Shown here: positions 1 to 6,892 of the stretch, one piece after another
Position numbering within the stretch: position 1 is the stretch's first letter
Layout of the letters: each line of letters starts with the position of its first letter
Assembly: GCA_934294965.1 (NCBI GenBank)
Contig: CAKRAM010000126.1
Coordinates: forward strand, 1 to 15,881
DNA from: an uncultured Clostridia bacterium
GTDB lineage: Bacteria; Bacillota; Clostridia; Christensenellales; CAG-314
Direction: 5' to 3'
DNA: 15,881 bases
Made by a program: the position numbers and the translations under genes
Notes under the pieces: model-generated
The model's input: the letters and a program-made list of their open reading frames with translations, nothing else
The model's database searches: none
What the model was told of the DNA's origin: nothing

Positions 1-1098
1 ACCGTAATATTGAAAGTCGACATGCTACCCATGGACTTTTGGCAACGTTTCGCAATGCGCAAAAGCGCGGTAAAAATGCAGGCAATGCAACCGCTGCTTG
101 ACGATATCGACAAGCGTTACGGCGCAAACAGCCAACGCAGCAACGAGGAAAAGCAAAAACTTTACAAAAAGCAAGGATATTCCATGCTCGGCACTTGCTT
201 GCCTACAATCATTTCCATGGTTGTGTTCTTCGTTATGTTCGGCGGCTTGAACGACTATTCCACGTATAGCAGCGTAACCAACTACAAAAAGTTGGCAATA
301 GTGTATCAAGATACCCGTATCGAAGCGTTGCAAGGGGAAGAGTACGTTTCCTTGAAGGCGGAATATGACGTTATCTATGCCGCAAACATCTCCAAATTTA
401 CCGGCGACGAAGAATTTGTTGATTTCAAATCCAAGCAGGAAATTTGGGAAATGTTTGTGCAAAAAGCAACCGATTCTTCCCGCACGGATAGAGCCGCAAA
501 CGTAAAAGCGTTTGCCGAAATTCGCCAAAAGGCAATGGACGCGGTAAAAGCGTCGTACTCGGCGGATCACGAAAGTTGGTTGTGGATTCAAAACGTTTGG
601 CAACCGGACACTTGGTCGACTATCATGAGCGATTACGACAAGTTTTCGGCTTCCGTCGGCATGACCGACCTCAATCCGGAATTGAACAAGGCTTTGTACA
701 ACGACGTTCGCAGTGCTGTTTTGGAAACGGGGACTCGCGGAAGTGGCGGCAATTGGAACGGTCTTATGATTTTGCCCATATTGTCCATCGGTTTGTCCTT
801 CCTGTCTTTGTGGATTTCTCAACGTATGGAACGCAAAAACCGCAACGGTCAAACTGCTCCCGTCAACGATCAACAAGCGGCTTCCAACAAAATGATGATG
901 ATTTTGATGCCCTTGATGATGGCAGTTTTCGGCTTTATGTACACCGGTGCGTTTGCAATCTATATGGTTGTTAACTACAGCCTCAGCATTTTGTCCACCA
1001 TTGCGTTGCGTGCGCCTGTGGAAAAGGCAGTGCAAAAGAGTTTGGAAAAAGCCGCCCAAAAAGGAGAAGGGCCTCAAAAAGCTAACTACGAGAGGTAA
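1..1098 (+). CDS. yidC: Membrane protein insertase YidC/Oxa1 family, 5'-truncated
   Basis: Inserts and folds membrane proteins, alone or with SecYEG. The frame is open from base 1 (reads T-V-I-L-K-V-D-M-L-P), so the true start lies before the window; the TTG at 10 and the following ATGs are internal. Visible are the end of the first core helix, the cytoplasmic coiled hairpin (QRFAMRKSAVKMQAMQPLL), a core helix around SMLGTCLPTIISMVVFFVMF, the family motif WLWIQNVWQPD, and C-terminal helices (LMILPILSIGLSFLSLWIS; MMMILMPLMMAVFGFMYTG) ending in a basic tail. About 170 mostly hydrophilic residues separate the second and third core helices, much longer than in SpoIIIJ-type YidC proteins. The conserved groove arginine appears to be Lys (ILKVDMLP versus IIRxxxxP). 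khpB follows 2 bases later with an AGAGG ribosome site at the end of yidC, which supports co-transcription. Confidence 0.95.
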   Translation, partial: TVILKVDMLPMDFWQRFAMRKSAVKMQAMQPLLDDIDKRYGANSQRSNEEKQKLYKKQGYSMLGTCLPTIISMVVFFVMFGGLNDYSTYSSVTNYKKLAIVYQDTRIEALQGEEYVSLKAEYDVIYAANISKFTGDEEFVDFKSKQEIWEMFVQKATDSSRTDRAANVKAFAEIRQKAMDAVKASYSADHESWLWIQNVWQPDTWSTIMSDYDKFSASVGMTDLNPELNKALYNDVRSAVLETGTRGSGGNWNGLMILPILSIGLSFLSLWISQRMERKNRNGQTAPVNDQQAASNKMMMILMPLMMAVFGFMYTGAFAIYMVVNYSLSILSTIALRAPVEKAVQKSLEKAAQKGEGPQKANYER

Positions 1099-1100
1099 TT

Positions 1101-1886
1101 ATGAAAAAAACTCAGGCAAGCGGACGCAACTTGGAGGCGGCAATCAACAATGCTTTGGAAAAGTTGCAGTTGACTCGCGACCAAGTTGAAGTCACCGTTC
1201 TGCAAGAAGGCGGATTTTTGAAACAATTCAAAGTGGAAGTTACCGAAATCGTTCCGGATGTTATCGCCGACGAAGAACAAACCGTTCAGGCAACCGAAAC
1301 CGAAATTGCGGAAGAAATTCAACCGCAGCAAACATCGGAGGAACAACCGCAACTTGGCGAAGACGCTATTGCCGTAAAAGAATTTTTGCAAACCGTACTG
1401 ACAAAAATGGGCTTTGATTGCACCGTTACCGCAAGCACGCGGGACGGCGGAATTTTGCTCAATATCAGCGGCAAAGATACTTCTTCGGCTATCGGCTATC
1501 GCGGCGAAGTGTTGGATGCGCTTCAATACCTTTGCAGTTTGGAACTCGGCGGAAAGGAAAGCAAGCATAAACGCGTAACGTTGGATGCGGAAGGCTATCG
1601 CGCCAAAAGAGAAAGGGCTTTGCAAAAGTTGGCAAACAATTTGGAGCAAAAAGTCAAACGCACGGGCAAAGCGGTAAATTTGGAACCGATGAACCCATAC
1701 GAAAGACGCATCATCCACACGGCATTGCAAAACAGCAAGTACGTCAGCACGGAAAGCGCAGGTCAGGGCAACACTCGTCACGTTGTGATAAGTCTTAAAG
1801 GTCAAAGCGACATTCTAAACACGCCCAACGCCCCCAGAAAAACCCTCAACTTTGTGTACCGCAGCGAAAAAAAACGTAGAAAATAA
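1101..1886 (+). CDS. khpB: KhpB/Jag RNA-binding protein (Jag-N, KH and R3H domains)
   Basis: RNA-binding protein of the KhpA/KhpB (Jag/EloR) type, linked in Bacillota to cell elongation and division through post-transcriptional control. Of 261 residues, about 1-50 form the Jag-N domain (RNLEAAINNALEKL...VEVTVLQEGG), 51-90 are an acidic Glu/Gln/Thr linker, about 91-160 are the KH domain with the loop IGYRGEVLDALQYL (131-144), and about 165-235 are the R3H domain with MNPYERRIIHTALQ, where R202 and H206 form the RxxxH motif. A basic tail (EKKRRK) ends the protein. The usual GLFG-like piece of Jag-N is replaced by GGFLKQF. AGAGG (1091-1095) precedes the ATG by 5 bases. Position directly after yidC is the conserved order in Bacillota. 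The reverse-strand frame over this gene is only its shadow. Confidence 0.95.
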   Translation: MKKTQASGRNLEAAINNALEKLQLTRDQVEVTVLQEGGFLKQFKVEVTEIVPDVIADEEQTVQATETEIAEEIQPQQTSEEQPQLGEDAIAVKEFLQTVLTKMGFDCTVTASTRDGGILLNISGKDTSSAIGYRGEVLDALQYLCSLELGGKESKHKRVTLDAEGYRAKRERALQKLANNLEQKVKRTGKAVNLEPMNPYERRIIHTALQNSKYVSTESAGQGNTRHVVISLKGQSDILNTPNAPRKTLNFVYRSEKKRRK

Positions 1887-1894
1887 CGTAACAT

Positions 1895-1926
1895 AAAATC
1901 GTCACTCAAAGAGTGGCGATTTTTTT
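1895..1926 (+). terminator. Intrinsic terminator after khpB
   Basis: AAAATCGTCACTC (1895-1907), loop AAA, GAGTGGCGATTTT (1911-1923): a 13-bp stem with one G·U pair, running into a T tract. It begins 9 bases after the khpB stop and closes the yidC-khpB unit. The longest open frame of the next gene starts with a GTG inside this hairpin, which argues for a later start of gerAA. Confidence 0.9.
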
Positions 1927-1993
1927 ATGCCCAAACACTGTTTTGATGTGTTTTTGTCGACTATTTTGTTCATCGGTTGGCAAAACTAGTCGT

Positions 1994-3571
1994 ATGAACA
2001 AGAAAACCAATTCTCGACATAGCCCAAGCGATAGCCAAAAAACGGAAAACGCCACCAAAAATGCCAAAAGCAAAAACGCCAATCAAACGAGTGTCAAGAA
2101 AACCGAAACCGAACAAACGCAAACCGAGCAAAGCCCTCCAATCGAAGAAAAACAACGCAATGCGGACGAATCTTGGTTAACCAAAATTCGAATGTTGTTT
2201 TTCGGGCAGGAGGACTATCTGGAGCGCATTCTCGACTGCGGCATAAACGTTGTCGTTGTCGCTTCCGATGCAATGAGCGACAGTAAAAAAATTGCCGAGT
2301 TCGTTCTAAATCCGTTGGTATTTTGCAATGTCAAAAAGCCGAAGGATATTTTTGCGCGTTTATGCAGCGGAAGCAACGCTCACGAGTGCAGTAGTTTTTC
2401 CATGGTCGTTTCCGACTATCTTAACGGCTATTGCATAGTGTTTGTAGGTGAAAAATGCTTTGCCGTGGACGCAAGAACGACGCTTGGACGAAGCATTGCC
2501 GAACCGCCCACCTCTATGGTAATGCGCGGTCCGCGCGAGGGGTTTGTGGAAGACGTAAAAGTCAACGTGACGCTCCTCAAAAAGCGGCTCAAAACCGAAT
2601 GTTTCAAAACCATTTCGGTCAGCGTCGGACAGTACACAAACACATCGGTTTGCGTGTGCTATTTGGACGGCATTGCCGACAAATCTGTGGTGGACAGCGT
2701 CGTTCAACGGTTAAAAAACGTCAAAATTGACGGCGTGTTGGACGCAAGTTATTTGGCGCGATATTTGGACACCGATCGCACGCGATTGTTCAGACGGGTT
2801 GGCATGACGGAAAAACCGGACGTTGCCGTAGGCAAAATGTTGGAAGGGCGCATCGCTGTCATTGCCGACGGTTCGCCGATGGTGTTAACGTTGCCGTATT
2901 TGTACATCGAGGACTTGCAGTCCCCCGGCGACTACTACGAAAATGCCTCGATGATTTCCCTCAACAGAATTTTGCGGTTCATCAGCGTGCTTGCAAGTTT
3001 GCTTTTGCCGTCATTGTACGTTTGTTTGCAAATGTACAACTATCAAATAATACCGCTAAAATTTCTTATCACCGTGCTTAACGCAACCGAAGCCATACCT
3101 TTTTCGCCACTTGTGGAAATGGTGCTGGTGATAGTTATTTTCGACATCTTGCGTGAGGCAAATTTGCGTATGCCGTCGGCGGTGGGCATTTCGCTGTCGC
3201 TTGTGGGCGCAATAGTTTTGGGCGATGCCGCCGTAAAGGCAGGTCTTATCGGCGCGCCTGCGGTGATGATTGGCGCATTGTCCGGAATAGGGTTGTTCAC
3301 CATGCCGGATAATACACTCATTTTGTCGTTGCTGCGTGTGGTAATCACGCTGGTTGGCGGATTTATGGGCATTTTCGGCGTGCTGCTTGCAATGCTCGCG
3401 ATAACGGTTTATTTGTGTTCGCTGCAAAGTTACAAAACGCCGTTTTTGGCTCCGTACGCACCCGCCGTTCCGCACGACAAGCAGGATGCCGTGCTGGAAA
3501 GTCCTCTTCAAAATCAGGTGGAACGCCCCAAGTCCATTCCCAACGTGAACAAGGTCAGGAGGGGCAAATGA
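1994..3571 (+). CDS. gerAA: Spore germinant receptor subunit A (GerAA/GerA family)
   Basis: A-subunit of a nutrient germinant receptor in the spore inner membrane. With the ATG at 1994 it has 525 residues. Residues 1-60 are a low-complexity Lys/Thr/Gln/Asn tail; about 65-320 form the soluble GerA N-terminal domain; about 325-475 hold the membrane helices; a cytoplasmic tail follows. Family motifs: GPREGFVE (179-186), LDGIAD (224-229), VIADGSPMVLTLP (near 290-301), SPGDYYE (310-316), PFSPLVE (369-375, PFPP in most homologues) and LREANLRMP (386-394). Start choice: the frame is open back to a GTG at 1913, but that lies in the khpB terminator. ATG 1946 and ATG 1994 are both possible and neither has a good Shine-Dalgarno; 1994 gives a normal hydrophilic N-terminus. 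No convincing sigma-G or sigma-A promoter was found. The stop overlaps the gerAB start (ATGA). Confidence 0.93.
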   Translation: MNKKTNSRHSPSDSQKTENATKNAKSKNANQTSVKKTETEQTQTEQSPPIEEKQRNADESWLTKIRMLFFGQEDYLERILDCGINVVVVASDAMSDSKKIAEFVLNPLVFCNVKKPKDIFARLCSGSNAHECSSFSMVVSDYLNGYCIVFVGEKCFAVDARTTLGRSIAEPPTSMVMRGPREGFVEDVKVNVTLLKKRLKTECFKTISVSVGQYTNTSVCVCYLDGIADKSVVDSVVQRLKNVKIDGVLDASYLARYLDTDRTRLFRRVGMTEKPDVAVGKMLEGRIAVIADGSPMVLTLPYLYIEDLQSPGDYYENASMISLNRILRFISVLASLLLPSLYVCLQMYNYQIIPLKFLITVLNATEAIPFSPLVEMVLVIVIFDILREANLRMPSAVGISLSLVGAIVLGDAAVKAGLIGAPAVMIGALSGIGLFTMPDNTLILSLLRVVITLVGGFMGIFGVLLAMLAITVYLCSLQSYKTPFLAPYAPAVPHDKQDAVLESPLQNQVERPKSIPNVNKVRRGK

Positions 3572-4683
3572 AGGATAAAGTCAACGTAAAGCAACTTGCT
3601 TTGTTGCTGCTTTTGGTGCTTTCCGGCGGAAAATTTTTGTCATTGCCGTCGGTGCTTGCCAATCAAATAGGGCACGACAGTTGGCTGGCAGTGGCATTTT
3701 CGTTTGCGTTTGACGCAGTCGGCTTGGCATTTTTGCTTTGGGCGATAAAACTTAACAAAAACAATCTCGGAATATCGGAAATTTTGAACAAATCGCTGGG
3801 CAAAATTGCATCCAAACTGCTGCTTTCCGTATTTTTTGTTATGTTTATCACTCGCACGATAATTTTGGCAATGTCCTGTTATCAATTGTTTTCCGTCACG
3901 TTCGACGTAAACACAAATTGGATATTGTTCGTGCTTCCTATCGTGGCGTTTGCCTCTCTTTGCATTTGTTTGGGATTCAAAGCCATAGCGCGCATGGGGC
4001 AGTTGCTGTTTGTAATCATAACATTGTCGCTGGTCACCTTGATAGCCACGCCGCTTTTTGCCGCCGATTTCGGCGAATTGTTACCTGTTGCCGAATCGGG
4101 TTTTGGCAAAAGACTGGCCACGTCGGGGGATTGCGGTTTTTGGTTCAGCGACTACGTGTTTTTCTATGTCGTGCTGGACGCAATTCAACTGCAAAAAAAG
4201 GAAAACGTGTTTTTGCCGACTTTTACCGCCTTTGTGATAGGTTCGATTTTGGTTGTGGCAACCGACGCCGTTTTCGTTGCGCTGTATGGTTCTTTTGCCA
4301 GAGATATGCCCCTTGCAATGAGCAAAATCGGGTTGTTTTCGGTTGCGGAAACCACAAACGGGCGGTGGGACTGGATAACGATGTCCGTTTGGGTTCTTGC
4401 CGTGCTGATAAAAATGACGGTGTTCGTGTTTTGTGCGCACAAATGCGTCGGCTACGTTTTTGAAAAGAATTTTTCCAAAATCAATGTTCCAACCGTAAGC
4501 GTTATTGCCGCGCTTTTGATGGCGCCGCTATTTGTTAACGAGGACGCGTTTATGAACAAGTTCGTGGCTTACGCAAAGTATGCATTTTACGTAGCGCAGT
4601 ATGCTTTGCCGCTTGTCATGCCTCTTTTGGTGCGCGTCGCCGTTCAAAAGTCGACAAAAAACAAATCGGAGGTCGCCGCATGA
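3568..4683 (+). CDS. gerAB: Spore germinant receptor subunit B (GerAB/amino-acid permease-like)
   Basis: Integral membrane subunit of the germinant receptor, a member of the APC transporter superfamily that binds the germinant in characterised receptors. 371 residues, close to the usual 360-370, with about ten hydrophobic helices. The opening (KQLALLLLLVLSGGKFLSLPSVLA) resembles the GerAB first helix with its small-residue break. The start is fixed by AGGAGGGG at 3557-3564 and by the ATGA overlap with the gerAA stop, so translation is probably coupled. An upstream extension of the frame (to 3415) lies inside gerAA and is rejected. The C-terminus is short and basic (QKSTKNKSEVAA). The germinant cannot be deduced from the sequence. 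Confidence 0.92.
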   Translation: MKDKVNVKQLALLLLLVLSGGKFLSLPSVLANQIGHDSWLAVAFSFAFDAVGLAFLLWAIKLNKNNLGISEILNKSLGKIASKLLLSVFFVMFITRTIILAMSCYQLFSVTFDVNTNWILFVLPIVAFASLCICLGFKAIARMGQLLFVIITLSLVTLIATPLFAADFGELLPVAESGFGKRLATSGDCGFWFSDYVFFYVVLDAIQLQKKENVFLPTFTAFVIGSILVVATDAVFVALYGSFARDMPLAMSKIGLFSVAETTNGRWDWITMSVWVLAVLIKMTVFVFCAHKCVGYVFEKNFSKINVPTVSVIAALLMAPLFVNEDAFMNKFVAYAKYAFYVAQYALPLVMPLLVRVAVQKSTKNKSEVAA

Positions 4684-5804
4684 ATAATATAAAAAGATTT
4701 GCCGTTGCGCTGGCAATCATCGCCGCTTTTGCGCTTGTATACGCAGGGTTTCAGGGTAGTGATATTTTGGACAGGGCAATAGTTTTGGGCATAGGTATAG
4801 ACGCCGAACCCGGCGGCGAAGTTACCGTCACTGCGGAAATAGTTACCCCGGGCAACGGCTCGGAGGAAGTCGGCACGTACAGCAAAACCGTGTCGGCAAA
4901 GGGCAAAAGCGTGGTGGATGCTTTGAACTCCGTTTCGCGCTATTGCGGCAAAGAAGCGTCGCTTGGACAATGCTCGGTGGTCGTTTTCGGAAGGGACTAC
5001 GCACAAAGCGCGGATTTGCCCTCCTGCTTAAAATTTCTCATCCGCTCGGAAAGCCTAAAGGAAACCTGTTCGGTATGCATGGCAAACGGGCGCGCCGAAA
5101 CGGTGCTAAATTCGTCGGATGCAATCGGCAAAAGCGTTTCGCTCTCCCTTGCGGTAAAAATGCTGCTCCAAGTTAAGGAAAACGGCGTGCCGAGCGGCAA
5201 TTTGTTGCGTTTTTGTCGCAGTCAGACGGAGGGCGACGGTAGCGGTTTTTTGAACGTCGTCACACGGATACCTACCGTCAACGCGGACGACGGCACAGAA
5301 GCGGACACCGAAGCCGTGTTCGGCGTAAGCGGCATTGCCGTATTCAAAAACGAGTTGTATTTGCAAGATTTGACCGACGTCGAGGCGCAAGGAATGGCTG
5401 TTCTGTTTAAGGGAGTGACGGGGCAGTTGTATGTGGTGGAGCAGGACGGCTACAAAATGACTTTGCAGGTCAGCAAAAAGGACGTATCTGCCGGTTTTGA
5501 CGGCAAAAAGATTTCGCTAAAAGTTAAACTGGTAACACGTCCGCTGGAAGCCGATATGAAAAATCAGGAAAACGACCTTGCTGCCAAAACAAAAAGCATA
5601 ATCAAGCCGGAATCTCTTCGCCAAGTCGAAAGTCAAACCGTCATGCTGCTGAATGCGTTTTTTCAAGCGCAGGAAGAAAACAATTTCGATTTGTCCGGTT
5701 TTCACGAAGCCGTTCGGCAAAAAGTCGGCAGTTCAAAGCAGTTGTTTTCCACCCCGACAGCCGACTTGCAATACGATTTTTCCGTCGTTGCAACCGACGA
5801 TTGA
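4680..5804 (+). CDS. gerAC: Spore germinant receptor subunit C (GerAC family), no lipobox cysteine
   Basis: C-subunit of the germinant receptor, normally a lipoprotein on the outer face of the spore inner membrane. 374 residues. An N-terminal hydrophobic helix (residues 7-22) is followed by the family's first strand ILDRAIVLGIGID (29-41), where most homologues have GCWDxxEL..AxVxGIGID. Further GerAC features are a Ser/Thr-rich beta domain near 45-110, the middle domain, and a C-terminal alpha/beta domain (VTRPLEADMKNQENDLAAKT...; FHEAVRQKVG). No cysteine occurs before residue 89, so the usual diacylglycerol attachment site is absent; the helix may act as an uncleaved anchor. CGGAGG (4667-4672) and the ATGA overlap with gerAB set the start. 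It is the last gene of the operon, followed by a terminator. Confidence 0.9.
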   Translation: MNNIKRFAVALAIIAAFALVYAGFQGSDILDRAIVLGIGIDAEPGGEVTVTAEIVTPGNGSEEVGTYSKTVSAKGKSVVDALNSVSRYCGKEASLGQCSVVVFGRDYAQSADLPSCLKFLIRSESLKETCSVCMANGRAETVLNSSDAIGKSVSLSLAVKMLLQVKENGVPSGNLLRFCRSQTEGDGSGFLNVVTRIPTVNADDGTEADTEAVFGVSGIAVFKNELYLQDLTDVEAQGMAVLFKGVTGQLYVVEQDGYKMTLQVSKKDVSAGFDGKKISLKVKLVTRPLEADMKNQENDLAAKTKSIIKPESLRQVESQTVMLLNAFFQAQEENNFDLSGFHEAVRQKVGSSKQLFSTPTADLQYDFSVVATDD

Positions 5805-5884
5805 CTTTTGGCAAAACCGATAAGGAAAAGTTGTTATCCGGCAAATGAGGCAATGACCTAATTTTGTAAAATCCGTAAAATTTC

Positions 5885-5924
5885 AAAGTCGTATTCGTAA
5901 TCCGACGATGCGGCTTTTTGTTTT
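5885..5924 (+). terminator. Intrinsic terminator of the gerA operon
   Basis: AAAGTCGTAT-(T)-CG (5885-5897), loop TAATCCGA, CG-ATGCGGCTTT (5906-5917): a 12-bp stem with two G·U pairs and one bulged T, followed by TT-G-TTTT. It lies 80 bases after the gerAC stop. Hand-folded; the T tract is interrupted by one G. Confidence 0.7.
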
Positions 5925-5967
5925 AGGCTGTGTCAAAAACGCAGCAGCAACATAGCCTCTTCCGTAA

Positions 5968-5996
5968 TTGACTATTACCGCGCAATGTGCTACAAT
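5968..5996 (+). promoter_or_regulatory. Sigma-A-type promoter for the ATP-grasp/M18 genes
   Basis: TTGACT (5968-5973), 17-base spacer, TACAAT (5991-5996). Only 7 bases separate the -10 box from the ATG at 6004, so the expected transcript start (about 6002-6004) falls on or next to the start codon. The frame of the gene extends upstream to the TTG of this -35 box, but that codon is part of the promoter, not a start. Confidence 0.82.
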
Positions 5997-6003
5997 TTCG
6001 GTT

Positions 6004-6888
6004 ATGAAAGGTGTAATTTTGGTTAACGCCTACGACAAAAACAAGGCGCAATTGTACAAAATAGACCGAATGTTCGCGGAGTTTGCCAATCTCGGCGTCA
6101 ACGTTTCGGTTGTGGGCAACGACAACTTTGCCGCAACGCTCAATGGTGGCGATTTGCGCTACAATATCGACGCCGATTTCGTGATGTACTTCGACAAGGA
6201 TAAGTACGTCGCGCGTATGTTGGAAAAATGTGGCGTGCGGCTGTTCAATCGTGCCGAAGCAACCGAAATTTGCGACGATAAAATGCTTACGCATATAACG
6301 CTTGCAAATTGCGGAATTCCCATGCCGGACACTCTCCCCGGTGCGCTGTGCTATTCGCTCAATGCCGAAATTTCCGACGAATACATCGGCAGAGTCGTGC
6401 AAAAACTGGGGTTGCCGTTGGTGGTAAAGCAGTGTTACGGAGGCTTTGGGGAACAGGTGGCTTTGGTAACCGGTCAAACCGAGCTAAAAAGCCTTGTAAC
6501 GTTGTGGAAAAATAAGCCTTGCTTGTTTCAACGCTACGTTTCGGATAGTTACGGCAAGGATATGCGCGTTATCGTTATCGGCGGAAAGGTCGTTTGCGGA
6601 ATGATACGTCAAAACGACAAAGATTTTCGCTCCAACGTTCAACTCGGCGGAGTGGGTAAGGCAACCTCGGTGCCGGACGATATTGCAGAAATGTGCGTAA
6701 AGGCGGCGCAAATTATCGGACTGGACTACTGTGGCGTGGACGTCCTTTTGGGCGAAAAGCCACAAATATGCGAGGTCAACAGCAATGCAATGTTCGGCGA
6801 AGCCGAGCGAGTGTGCGGCGTAAATGTGGCAAAAGCGTACGCAACGCATGTTGTAAATCAAATTAAAAATCAAACGACGGAGAAATAG
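6004..6888 (+). CDS. RimK-like ATP-grasp ligase, probably leaderless
   Basis: ATP-dependent carboxylate-amine ligase of the RimK/LysX-type ATP-grasp family, whose members add amino acids such as glutamate to a protein, peptide or small-molecule carboxylate. 294 residues. About 1-90 form the pre-ATP-grasp fold (MKGVILVNAYDKNK), followed by the ATP-grasp core: K93 in DDKMLTHITLANCGIPMPDT, PLVVKQCYGGFGEQ (138-151; lysine K142 and glycine-rich loop), FQRYV (175-179), GKDMRVIVIGGKVV (184-197), DFRSNVQLGG (207-216), CGVDVLL (243-249) and the Mg-binding CEVNSN (256-261). All expected ATP/Mg residues are present, so it should be active; the substrate is unknown. There is no Shine-Dalgarno site because the promoter abuts the ATG. 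The peptidase gene 4 bases downstream suggests a shared transcript and perhaps a peptide-related role, which is inference. Confidence 0.85.
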   Translation: MKGVILVNAYDKNKAQLYKIDRMFAEFANLGVNVSVVGNDNFAATLNGGDLRYNIDADFVMYFDKDKYVARMLEKCGVRLFNRAEATEICDDKMLTHITLANCGIPMPDTLPGALCYSLNAEISDEYIGRVVQKLGLPLVVKQCYGGFGEQVALVTGQTELKSLVTLWKNKPCLFQRYVSDSYGKDMRVIVIGGKVVCGMIRQNDKDFRSNVQLGGVGKATSVPDDIAEMCVKAAQIIGLDYCGVDVLLGEKPQICEVNSNAMFGEAERVCGVNVAKAYATHVVNQIKNQTTEK

Positions 6889-6892
6889 AGCA

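Noticed and set aside
25..1077. Long open frame on the minus strand opposite yidC
   Set aside because: It is the mirror of a clear YidC reading frame. Its translation is His/Cys/Arg-rich with no recognisable domain, and it has no ribosome site.
3415..3567. Upstream extension of gerAB
   Set aside because: It lies within gerAA in another frame, while the ATG at 3568 has a strong ribosome site and an ATGA overlap.
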